Shown here: positions 1 through 5,204 of the stretch, piece by piece | Layout of the letters: every line of letters starts with the position of its first letter | How positions within the stretch are numbered: the first letter of the stretch is position 1 | NCBI GenBank assembly: GCA_900554395.1 | Contig: USHB01000108.1 | Location: forward strand, 1-5,839 | Direction: 5' to 3' | Origin: an uncultured Phascolarctobacterium sp. | Lineage (GTDB): Bacteria > Bacillota > Negativicutes > Acidaminococcales > Acidaminococcaceae | DNA length: 5,839 bases | The notes under the pieces: generated by a model | Databases searched by the model: none | What the model was told of the DNA's origin: nothing | What the model saw: only the letters and a program-made list of their open reading frames with translations | Position numbers and translations under genes: made by a program

Positions 1-297
1 GATGATATAAAGCGTGCTTTGGAATACTGCAATGTAAAAAAATGGCCGCTGGCGATAGTTTTGCCGTTGTTTGCGGCTGATGACGATTATAACGCGCAGG
101 CAGAGCTTTTGCGGCGGCGTATTATAATGGAGTTTGAAGGCAAAGCATTTTTGCTGGATTTGCAGGATGCAATCGGTGAAACGGATACGGAGCTGCAAGC
201 AGCATATTTTGACGGCATTCATCCCACGGTAGCAACGTATAAAAAACTGGGGATGTTTGCTTCTCAGCTTTTGGCAGAATGGCTGCGCGGCGAATGA
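1..297 (+). CDS. SGNH/GDSL-type hydrolase, C-terminal fragment (5' end outside window)
   Basis: The frame is open from the first base and ends at TGA 295-297, giving 98 visible residues. The apparent TTG start at 19 is not needed, because the frame continues upstream of it. The best family clue is FDGIHPT, encoded around 208-228. It has the D-x-x-H arrangement of the last conserved block of SGNH/GDSL esterases, in which Asp (codon 211-213) and His (codon 220-222) complete the catalytic triad. Before it lies a hydrophobic strand (LAIVLPLFA) and a segment resembling the 'FLLDLQDAI' strand that precedes the D-x-x-H loop in this fold. The nucleophile Ser and the Gly and Asn blocks would be upstream, outside the window. 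Family members hydrolyse esters, lipids or acylated sugars; the substrate cannot be told here. The gene ends 85 bases before obg and is separated from it by a promoter-like region, so it is probably the end of a different transcription unit. Family assignment is fairly good, specific function unknown. Confidence 0.72.
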   Translation, partial: DDIKRALEYCNVKKWPLAIVLPLFAADDDYNAQAELLRRRIIMEFEGKAFLLDLQDAIGETDTELQAAYFDGIHPTVATYKKLGMFASQLLAEWLRGE

Positions 298-298
298 T

Positions 299-328
299 TT
301 GCCTAACAGCGGCGGCATGAGGTATAAT
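299..328 (+). promoter_or_regulatory. Probable sigma-A type promoter of the obg-proB-proA operon
   Basis: TTGCCT (299-304, 4 of 6 matches to TTGACA) is followed after 18 bases by a perfect TATAAT (323-328). Transcription would start near 335, leaving an untranslated leader of about 48 bases before the obg ATG. The -35 element overlaps the end of the upstream hydrolase gene. A second perfect TATAAT lies at 336-341 but has no good -35 at the normal distance. Predicted from base pattern only. Confidence 0.5.
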
Positions 329-369
329 ATTAGTATATAATTGGCAGAAGTTTGCCTTAAAAACGATAC

Positions 370-374
370 AGGAG
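370..374 (+). promoter_or_regulatory. Ribosome binding site fixing the obg start
   Basis: AGGAG sits 8 bases before the ATG at 383. The frame is also open upstream to a TTG at 341, but that codon has no ribosome site, lies at or next to the predicted transcription start, and would add 14 residues that are not part of the Obg family. The site therefore selects ATG 383. Confidence 0.8.
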
Positions 375-382
375 ATTTTATA

Positions 383-1654
383 ATGTTTATTGACAGAGCG
401 AGAATTTATGTGGAAGCAGGCGCAGGCGGCGACGGCATGAGCAGTTTCCGCAGAGAAAAATTTGTAGAAAAGGGCGGCCCGAACGGCGGTAACGGCGGTC
501 GCGGCGGTAGTGTTATTCTGCGTGCCGATAAAAATTTAAACACGCTGATTGATTTCCGTTATAAACGTAAATTTGTCGCCAAGCGCGGCGGACAGGGCGG
601 CAACAGCAACTGCACCGGGCACAGGGCAGATGACGTTATTGTGAAAGTGCCTATGGGTACGCTGGTGCGTGATGATGCAACCGGCGTACGCCTTGCTGAC
701 TTGGTTGAAGACGGGCAGGAGTATGTTGTAGCCAAAGGCGGTCGCGGCGGCAAAGGCAATGCCTGCTATGCAACATCCACCAACCGTGCGCCGACTTTTG
801 CTGAAAAAGGTGAGCCGGGCGAAAACCGCTGGGTTAAACTGGAACTTAAACTGCTTGCTGATGTTGGTCTTGTAGGCTATCCAAGTGTAGGCAAAAGCAG
901 CATTATTGCGCAGGTATCGGCAGCAAGGCCGGAAATTGCGGCATACCACTTTACAACGCTGACCCCTGTTTTGGGCGTGGTGCGTATTGATGCCGAACGC
1001 AGTTTTGTGCTTGCGGATATTCCGGGGTTAATTGAAGGCGCGCATCAGGGCGTTGGGCTTGGCTATGATTTTCTGCGCCATGTAGAACGCACCAAGGTAT
1101 TGTTGCATGTGCTTGATGTATCCGGAACAGACGGCCGCGACCCGATTGACGATTTTGAAAAAATTAATTTTGAATTAAAAGAATACAGCGATAAACTGGC
1201 ACGCCGTAAACAGCTTGTTGTTGCCAATAAAATGGATTTGCCCGAAGGCAGGGAAAATTTTGAGCGTGTAAAAGAATATGTAGAAGCCAAAGGCTTTGAA
1301 ATTATGGCGGTATCGGCAGCAACGGGCGAAGGCTTGCAGGAACTGATGTACAAGGCGTACGAAATGCTGCAGGATTTTGTGCCGGAAGAAGATGAGGAAG
1401 AAGGCATTCTGCCGGATGAAATTGACCCGGACAGCTTTGAAATTGTGCCCGGCAACGATACTGATTTTGAAGTGCGCGGCAAAAACATTGAGCGTTTGGT
1501 TGCCATGACCAATTTTGATAATGATGAAGCACTGTACCGCTTCCAGCTTATCTGGAAGAGCCTGAAAATTGACGATGCCCTGAAGGAAGCAGGTATTGTT
1601 GAAGGACAGACGGTGCGCATCCGCGATATGGTATTTGAATTTAAAGAATATTAA
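383..1654 (+). CDS. obg: Obg family GTPase (ribosome assembly / stress GTPase)
   Basis: Predicted protein of 423 residues, the normal length for Obg/ObgE/CgtA. Three domains are visible. Residues 1-158 form the glycine-rich Obg fold (GAGGDG near 13-18, repeated GG-x-GG motifs at 31-42, 69-73 and 119-124). Residues about 159-330 form the G domain: G1 GYPSVGKS 165-172, G2 TT 191-192, G3 DIPG 212-215, G4 NKMD 282-285, G5 SA 311-312. Residues about 352-421 form the C-terminal OCT domain, joined by an acidic linker (about 335-351). All nucleotide-binding motifs look intact. In characterised bacteria Obg binds the 50S subunit, acts in its late assembly, and is linked to (p)ppGpp and stress control; it is usually essential. 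Start chosen at ATG 383 from its ribosome site and the family N-terminus MFIDRARIYVEAGAGGDG. It is the first gene of the operon with proB, which begins 13 bases downstream. The rplU-rpmA genes that often precede obg are not directly upstream here. Confidence 0.97.
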   Translation: MFIDRARIYVEAGAGGDGMSSFRREKFVEKGGPNGGNGGRGGSVILRADKNLNTLIDFRYKRKFVAKRGGQGGNSNCTGHRADDVIVKVPMGTLVRDDATGVRLADLVEDGQEYVVAKGGRGGKGNACYATSTNRAPTFAEKGEPGENRWVKLELKLLADVGLVGYPSVGKSSIIAQVSAARPEIAAYHFTTLTPVLGVVRIDAERSFVLADIPGLIEGAHQGVGLGYDFLRHVERTKVLLHVLDVSGTDGRDPIDDFEKINFELKEYSDKLARRKQLVVANKMDLPEGRENFERVKEYVEAKGFEIMAVSAATGEGLQELMYKAYEMLQDFVPEEDEEEGILPDEIDPDSFEIVPGNDTDFEVRGKNIERLVAMTNFDNDEALYRFQLIWKSLKIDDALKEAGIVEGQTVRIRDMVFEFKEY

Positions 1655-1655
1655 T

Positions 1656-1662
1656 GGGGTGA
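1656..1662 (+). promoter_or_regulatory. Ribosome binding site of proB
   Basis: GGGGTGA begins two bases after the obg stop and ends 5 bases before ATG 1668. It resembles the GGAGGTGA end of the consensus, so its position is suitable. An in-frame GTG at 1659 is inside this site and has no site of its own, so ATG 1668 is preferred. A second G-run (1663-1666) is too close to the ATG to serve. Confidence 0.6.
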
Positions 1663-1667
1663 GGGGT

Positions 1668-2801
1668 ATGGTATTACAGCGGTCGGATTTAAAAAAAGCA
1701 AAAAGGGTTGTTGTTAAAGTAGGCTCAAGCACAATTACACACCAGAACGGCAAGCGCGATTTTGCACGTATTGACCGTCTGGCGCGTGAAATGGCCGATT
1801 TGCAGAACCAGGGGCGTGAAATGATTTTAGTAACGTCCGGCGCGGTAGCTGTTGGCGTTGACCGCCTCGGGCTGCCGGAAAAACCGCGGACCATACCAGG
1901 CAAACAGGCTGCTGCCGCTATTGGGCAGGGCATTTTAATGCACACTTATGAAAAGTTTTTTGCCGAATATGGGCAGATTGTGGCGCAGGTGCTTTTAACG
2001 CGCATGGAGGCTATTGACCGCCACCGTTACACCAATGCCCGCAATACTTTTATGGAACTTTTGAAAAACGGCGTTATCCCCATTGTTAATGAAAATGACG
2101 TAGTGGCTCTTGATGAATTGAAAATTGGCGATAATGATAATATGTCCGCATTGGTAGCAGGAATTACGGATGCCGATTTAGTCATCATTCTTTCAGACGT
2201 AGAAGGTTTATATACCGCAAATCCGCAGACAAATCCGGATGCGAAACTAATCAGCAAGGTTGAAGAAATTACGCCGGAAGTTGAAGCGCTTGCCGGCGGA
2301 GCAGGCAGTTCTGTCGGTACCGGCGGCATGTTTACCAAATTGCAGGCTGCCAAAAACGCAACCAGTTCCGGCATTAATATGGTAATTGCCAGCGGTAGTG
2401 AAAAAGATGTAATTTCACGCATTTTAAACGGCGAAGAAATCGGCACCTTGTTCAGCTCCAAAGAAAACCGTTTGCAGTTCCGCAAACGCTGGCTGGCATT
2501 TGGCGCGCGCATTGCCGGTAAAATTATTGTTGATGACGGCTGCGTAAAAGCCGTAAAAAAAGCAGGCGGGTGCAGTATTTTGCCTGCCGGAATTACCAGC
2601 GTGGAAGGCAGTTTTGAAGCCGGCAACACCGTAAGCGTGGTAACTCAGGACGGTTTTGAACTGGCGCGCGGGCTGAGCCACTATTCTTCTGATGAATTAC
2701 AGCAGATTAAAGGCTGCAAAACTTATGAGATAGAAAAAATACTTGGCCATAAAAATTATGATGAAGTAATTCACCGTGATGATTTGGTAATTTTAAATTA
2801 G
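1668..2801 (+). CDS. proB: Glutamate 5-kinase (gamma-glutamyl kinase)
   Basis: ATP-dependent phosphorylation of L-glutamate to gamma-glutamyl 5-phosphate, the first committed step of proline synthesis in the cytoplasm. The protein is 377 residues, close to the roughly 370 of two-domain ProB. An amino acid kinase domain covers about residues 10-255: KVGSS 17-21 (phosphate binding), VTSGAVAVG 55-63, NENDVV 141-146, GDNDNMSA 154-161 (substrate site), SDVEGLY 176-182 and GTGGMFTK 217-224. A C-terminal PUA domain follows at about 278-365, so this is the long form, as in E. coli, not the short kinase-only form. In studied homologues the kinase is feedback-inhibited by proline; that is family knowledge, not visible here. 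The gene lies between obg (13-base gap) and proA (11-base gap), consistent with one transcript. No frameshift or missing key motif seen. Confidence 0.97.
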   Translation: MVLQRSDLKKAKRVVVKVGSSTITHQNGKRDFARIDRLAREMADLQNQGREMILVTSGAVAVGVDRLGLPEKPRTIPGKQAAAAIGQGILMHTYEKFFAEYGQIVAQVLLTRMEAIDRHRYTNARNTFMELLKNGVIPIVNENDVVALDELKIGDNDNMSALVAGITDADLVIILSDVEGLYTANPQTNPDAKLISKVEEITPEVEALAGGAGSSVGTGGMFTKLQAAKNATSSGINMVIASGSEKDVISRILNGEEIGTLFSSKENRLQFRKRWLAFGARIAGKIIVDDGCVKAVKKAGGCSILPAGITSVEGSFEAGNTVSVVTQDGFELARGLSHYSSDELQQIKGCKTYEIEKILGHKNYDEVIHRDDLVILN

Positions 2802-2806
2802 GAGGG
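2800..2806 (+). promoter_or_regulatory. Ribosome binding site of proA, overlapping the proB stop
   Basis: AGGAGGG shares its first two bases with the proB TAG stop (2799-2801) and ends 6 bases before ATG 2813. A terminating ribosome on proB would be positioned on this site, which suggests translational coupling and balanced ProB and ProA output. The coupling is inferred. Confidence 0.85.
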
Positions 2807-2812
2807 CGGACA

Positions 2813-4069
2813 ATGAGTACTTTTGAACTGGTAAAAGCTAAAGCCGAAGCTGCGCATAATGCGGCAGGCGCACTTGCTGTTGTATCAACAGCCGTAAAAA
2901 ATAAAGCGCTGCTGGCAATGGCAGATGCTCTTATGGCAAAAACCGATTATATTATAGAAGCTAATAACAGAGATATGCAGGCAGCTAAAGAAAACGGCAT
3001 GCGTGAATCCATGCAGGACAGACTGCGCCTGACGCCGGAACGCATAAAAGGCATGGCGGAAGGTTTGCAGCAGGTTGCGGCATTGCCTGACCCTGTCGGC
3101 AATGTTATCGGCGGGCAGACTTTAGCTAACGGCCTTAAAATTACCAAAGTACGTGTTCCGCTCGGCGTTATCGGCATTATTTACGAAGCGCGCCCGAATG
3201 TAACGGCAGATGCCATCGGGCTGTGCCTTAAATCCGGCAATGCCGTGGTTTTAAAAGGCGGCAGCGAAGCAATGCAGAGCAACCTTGTTGTGGCAGGCGT
3301 ATTGACGGAAGCGGCAGAAGCAGCGGGAATTCCGCAGGGAGCAATACAATTTATTGATACGGCTGACCGCACAGCCGTAACTGCGCTGATTAAAATGAAT
3401 GATTTTGTTGATGTGGTAATTCCCCGCGGCGGGGCAGGGGTTATTAAAGCCGTAGTGCAAAATGCAACGGTGCCTGTTATAGAAACCGGTAGCGGCGTTT
3501 GCCACACTTATGTAGATGCGGCGGCAGACTGCGATATGGCGCGCAAAATTGCCTTTAACGCTAAAGTGCAGCGTCCTTCCGTATGCAATGCCATGGAAAC
3601 TCTTTTGGTGCATAAAGACATTGCCGGTAAATTCTTGCCGTTGATGCTGGACGAATATTTTAAAGCAGGCGTGCAGATTTTCGGCTGTCAGGAAACACAA
3701 AAGTTTGATGAGCGCGTGCAGCCCGCGACTGATGAAGATTGGGCAACGGAATATGGCGATTTGCGCCTTTCCGTAAAAATCGTCTCCGGTATTGATGAAG
3801 CCTTGGCGCATATTGCAAAATACAGCACCAAACATTCCGAATGTATTGTGACGGAAGATTACAATATGGCGCGCAAATTCCAGGATTGCGTGGATGCGGC
3901 GGCAGTTTATGTAAATGCCAGCACGCGTTTTACGGATGGCTTTGAGTTCGGCATGGGCGCAGAAATAGGCATAAGCACGCAAAAACTGCATGCCCGCGGG
4001 CCTATGGCCTTGCCGGAACTGACTTCGTATAAATATCTTATTACCGGCAGCGGACAGGTAAGAGAATAA
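2813..4069 (+). CDS. proA: Glutamate-5-semialdehyde dehydrogenase (gamma-glutamyl phosphate reductase)
   Basis: NADPH-dependent reduction of gamma-glutamyl phosphate to glutamate 5-semialdehyde, the second step of proline synthesis. The product cyclises to pyrroline-5-carboxylate, which ProC (not in the window) reduces to proline. The 418-residue protein has typical ProA length and the aldehyde dehydrogenase superfamily fold. Visible motifs: VPLGVIGIIYEARPNVT 115-131, VVLKGGSEA 145-153 (cofactor binding), VIPRGGAGVI 202-211, and the catalytic Cys258 in QRPSVCNAMETL 253-264. The ProA family signature, V-x5-A-x-x-H-I with H-S-E, spans 324-345, and the conserved C-terminal block VNASTRFTDGFEFGMGAEIG is at 367-386. 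It is the last gene of the obg-proB-proA operon: a strong intrinsic terminator begins 10 bases after the stop. ProB and ProA are known or believed to work together because the phosphate intermediate is unstable, which fits their tight spacing here. No defect seen. Confidence 0.97.
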   Translation: MSTFELVKAKAEAAHNAAGALAVVSTAVKNKALLAMADALMAKTDYIIEANNRDMQAAKENGMRESMQDRLRLTPERIKGMAEGLQQVAALPDPVGNVIGGQTLANGLKITKVRVPLGVIGIIYEARPNVTADAIGLCLKSGNAVVLKGGSEAMQSNLVVAGVLTEAAEAAGIPQGAIQFIDTADRTAVTALIKMNDFVDVVIPRGGAGVIKAVVQNATVPVIETGSGVCHTYVDAAADCDMARKIAFNAKVQRPSVCNAMETLLVHKDIAGKFLPLMLDEYFKAGVQIFGCQETQKFDERVQPATDEDWATEYGDLRLSVKIVSGIDEALAHIAKYSTKHSECIVTEDYNMARKFQDCVDAAAVYVNASTRFTDGFEFGMGAEIGISTQKLHARGPMALPELTSYKYLITGSGQVRE

Positions 4070-4078
4070 TTAAAAACA

Positions 4079-4113
4079 AAACCGGTTGTGTAATGCAGCC
4101 GGTTTATTTTTTT
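4079..4113 (+). terminator. Intrinsic terminator ending the obg-proB-proA operon
   Basis: Arms AAACCGGTTG (4079-4088) and CAGCCGGTTT (4096-4105) form a 10-base-pair stem with one G-U pair and a 7-base loop. The stem runs into a T-rich tail (TTTATTTTTTT, 4103-4113). It is placed 10 bases after the proA stop, as expected. Confidence 0.9.
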
Positions 4114-4125
4114 GTTAAGAGCAGG

Positions 4126-4139
4126 TTAAAACGTTTTAA
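4126..4139 (+). repeat. Perfect 14-base palindrome, possible operator
   Basis: TTAAAACGTTTTAA reads identically on both strands. It lies 13 bases after the proA terminator and about 120 bases before the PHP gene, so it is outside both genes. With no loop it is a poor RNA hairpin and looks more like a site for a dimeric DNA-binding protein. No regulator can be named. AT-rich palindromes also occur by chance. Confidence 0.35.
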
Positions 4140-4196
4140 ATACACTTGAAAAAGAGGGGCTAAAGTAAAACCTTGGTAAAAGATGTGCCGTAATGC

Positions 4197-4225
4197 TTGC
4201 AGTTCATAACCTGGCTTTGTAAGAT
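4197..4225 (+). promoter_or_regulatory. Weak promoter candidate for the PHP gene
   Basis: TTGCAG (4197-4202, 3 of 6 matches to TTGACA), a 17-base spacer, then TAAGAT (4220-4225, 4 of 6 to TATAAT). An overlapping TAAAAT at 4225-4230 is a better -10 but has no suitable -35. Since a strong terminator precedes this spacer, the PHP gene should have its own promoter somewhere here; the exact boxes are uncertain. The rest of the spacer (4114-4260) shows no supported gene or RNA. Confidence 0.3.
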
Positions 4226-4260
4226 AAAATCAAGGTTAATGTAAAGGAACTGATAAAAAC

Positions 4261-5067
4261 ATGAAGGCGGATTTACATATTCATTCTGATTTTTCGGATG
4301 GCAGCGACAGCAGGGAAGTGATATTGAAAAAAGCAGCCGCTTGCGGCATTAAACTGCTTGCTTTTACTGAACATGACACAACGGAAGGCTGGCATGAAAG
4401 TATTATTTTAGGAAAAAAGTACGGCGTTAAAGTTCTGTCCGGTGTGGAAATATCGGCGCGTGATTATAAAACAGGCAAAAAAGTACATATTTTGGGTTAT
4501 AATTTTAAAACGACAAATGCTATTGAAGAATTGTGTCAGCCGGTTGCCAAAGCCAGACATGAAAATTCTCTGCAAAAAATAGCTGTGCTGCAAAAAATGG
4601 GCTATAAAATAACAGCAGAAGATGTGCAGCCGTATGCACATAAATATATTTTTAAAAAGCATATACTGCACTATTTATATGACAGCGGACAGGAAAAACA
4701 ACTTTTTGGCCATGTGTACCATAATGTTTTTCATGGCGGCGGTGCAGGAGATTTTGGCATTAAATATGCAGATGCAGCAGATGCTGTACGGGCTGTAACT
4801 GCCTGCGGCGGTGTGGCGGTGCTTGCACATCCTGGTCAGCAGAATAATTTTGACAGTTTACCGGAACTAAAAGCAGCAGGCTTATGGGGCATAGAACTCA
4901 TGCACCCGATACATGATAGCGCTTTGCATAATATTGTGTGTGCCGCAGCCACAAAATATACTTTGGTTTGTACGGGCGGCAGTGATTACCACGGAATATA
5001 TTCCGAACGCCTGCACCCGATAGGCTCTAATTTGTGCCCGGAGATAACGGTTGAACTATTGAAATGA
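4261..5067 (+). CDS. PHP-domain metal-dependent phosphoesterase (TrpH/YciV-like)
   Basis: A 268-residue protein with a single PHP (polymerase and histidinol phosphatase) domain. Metal-binding motifs in order: DLHIHSDFSDG 4-14 (H6, H8, D13), TEHDT 36-40 (H38), GVEIS 61-65 (E63), H76 in HILGY, AHP 189-191 (H190), and GGSDYHG 239-245 (D242, H244). The set looks complete for a multi-metal site. Length and layout, with a helical insertion at about 90-175 between the H76 and H190 motifs, match the YciV/TrpH group (COG0613 type). Studied members are 3',5'-nucleoside bisphosphate phosphatases or 5'-3' exoribonucleases (E. coli RNase AM), probably cytoplasmic. Which activity this one has cannot be told. 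Start ATG 4261 places DLHIHSD at the extreme N-terminus as in the family; AAAGGA at 4243-4248 is a modest ribosome site with a long 12-base spacing. Parts of the gene are AT-rich (17 G/C of 60 bases at 4621-4680). It is flanked by terminators, so it is probably transcribed alone. Confidence 0.88.
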   Translation: MKADLHIHSDFSDGSDSREVILKKAAACGIKLLAFTEHDTTEGWHESIILGKKYGVKVLSGVEISARDYKTGKKVHILGYNFKTTNAIEELCQPVAKARHENSLQKIAVLQKMGYKITAEDVQPYAHKYIFKKHILHYLYDSGQEKQLFGHVYHNVFHGGGAGDFGIKYADAADAVRAVTACGGVAVLAHPGQQNNFDSLPELKAAGLWGIELMHPIHDSALHNIVCAAATKYTLVCTGGSDYHGIYSERLHPIGSNLCPEITVELLK

Positions 5068-5080
5068 ATATAAAATAATT

Positions 5081-5110
5081 AGCCTGCGTAAGTTTTATGC
5101 AGGCTTTTTT
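5081..5110 (+). terminator. Intrinsic terminator after the PHP gene
   Basis: Arms AGCCTGCGTA (5081-5090) and TATGCAGGCT (5096-5105) form a 10-base-pair stem with one G-U pair and a 5-base loop, followed by a T-run (5105-5110). It begins 13 bases after the PHP stop codon. Confidence 0.88.
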
Positions 5111-5160
5111 ATCGTGCGGTATTTAACATTAAAAGCAGGGAAAGTTTGTTTTTTGCAGAA

Positions 5161-5166
5161 TATAAT
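5161..5166 (+). promoter_or_regulatory. Perfect -10 box, probable promoter of the MBL-fold nuclease gene
   Basis: TATAAT lies 38 bases upstream of ATG 5205, just past the preceding terminator, where a new promoter is needed. No good -35 is seen at 16-18 bases: TTAACA at 5123-5128 is too far and TTGTTT at 5146-5151 too close, and there is no TG extension. Transcription would start near 5173, giving a leader of about 32 bases. Confidence 0.45.
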
Positions 5167-5204
5167 AAACATACTTAATTTGCAGTTAAAAGGGAGGCGT
5201 GACG

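Noticed and set aside
341..382. N-terminal extension of Obg from a TTG at 341
   Set aside because: It has no ribosome site, overlaps the predicted transcription start region, and adds residues absent from the family. ATG 383 has a well-placed AGGAG.
298..382. Riboswitch or T-box leader upstream of the obg-proB-proA operon
   Set aside because: The predicted leader is only about 48 bases, with no conserved T-box or riboswitch motif and no terminator-like hairpin.
1654..1662. Two-codon frame ATG GGG TGA overlapping the obg stop
   Set aside because: It coincides with the proB ribosome site and has no ribosome site of its own; a chance occurrence.
1596..1667. Longer ProB start inside the obg coding region
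   Set aside because: The extra 24 residues are the out-of-frame reading of the obg C-terminus. ATG 1668 has a suitable ribosome site and gives the normal ProB length.
1175..1945. Long open frame on the minus strand (256 codons) across obg and proB
   Set aside because: It is antisense to two certain genes and spans their junction. The translation, rich in Cys, His and Phe, shows no recognisable domain and looks like a shadow frame.
3251..3991. Long open frame on the minus strand (246 codons) inside proA
   Set aside because: Fully antisense to proA, with no recognisable motif and low-quality composition; a shadow of the coding bias of proA.
4183..4222. Short frames of 8-9 codons starting at ATG 4183 and ATG 4193 in the spacer before the PHP gene
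   Set aside because: Neither has a ribosome site, and there is no run of regulatory codons to suggest a leader peptide.
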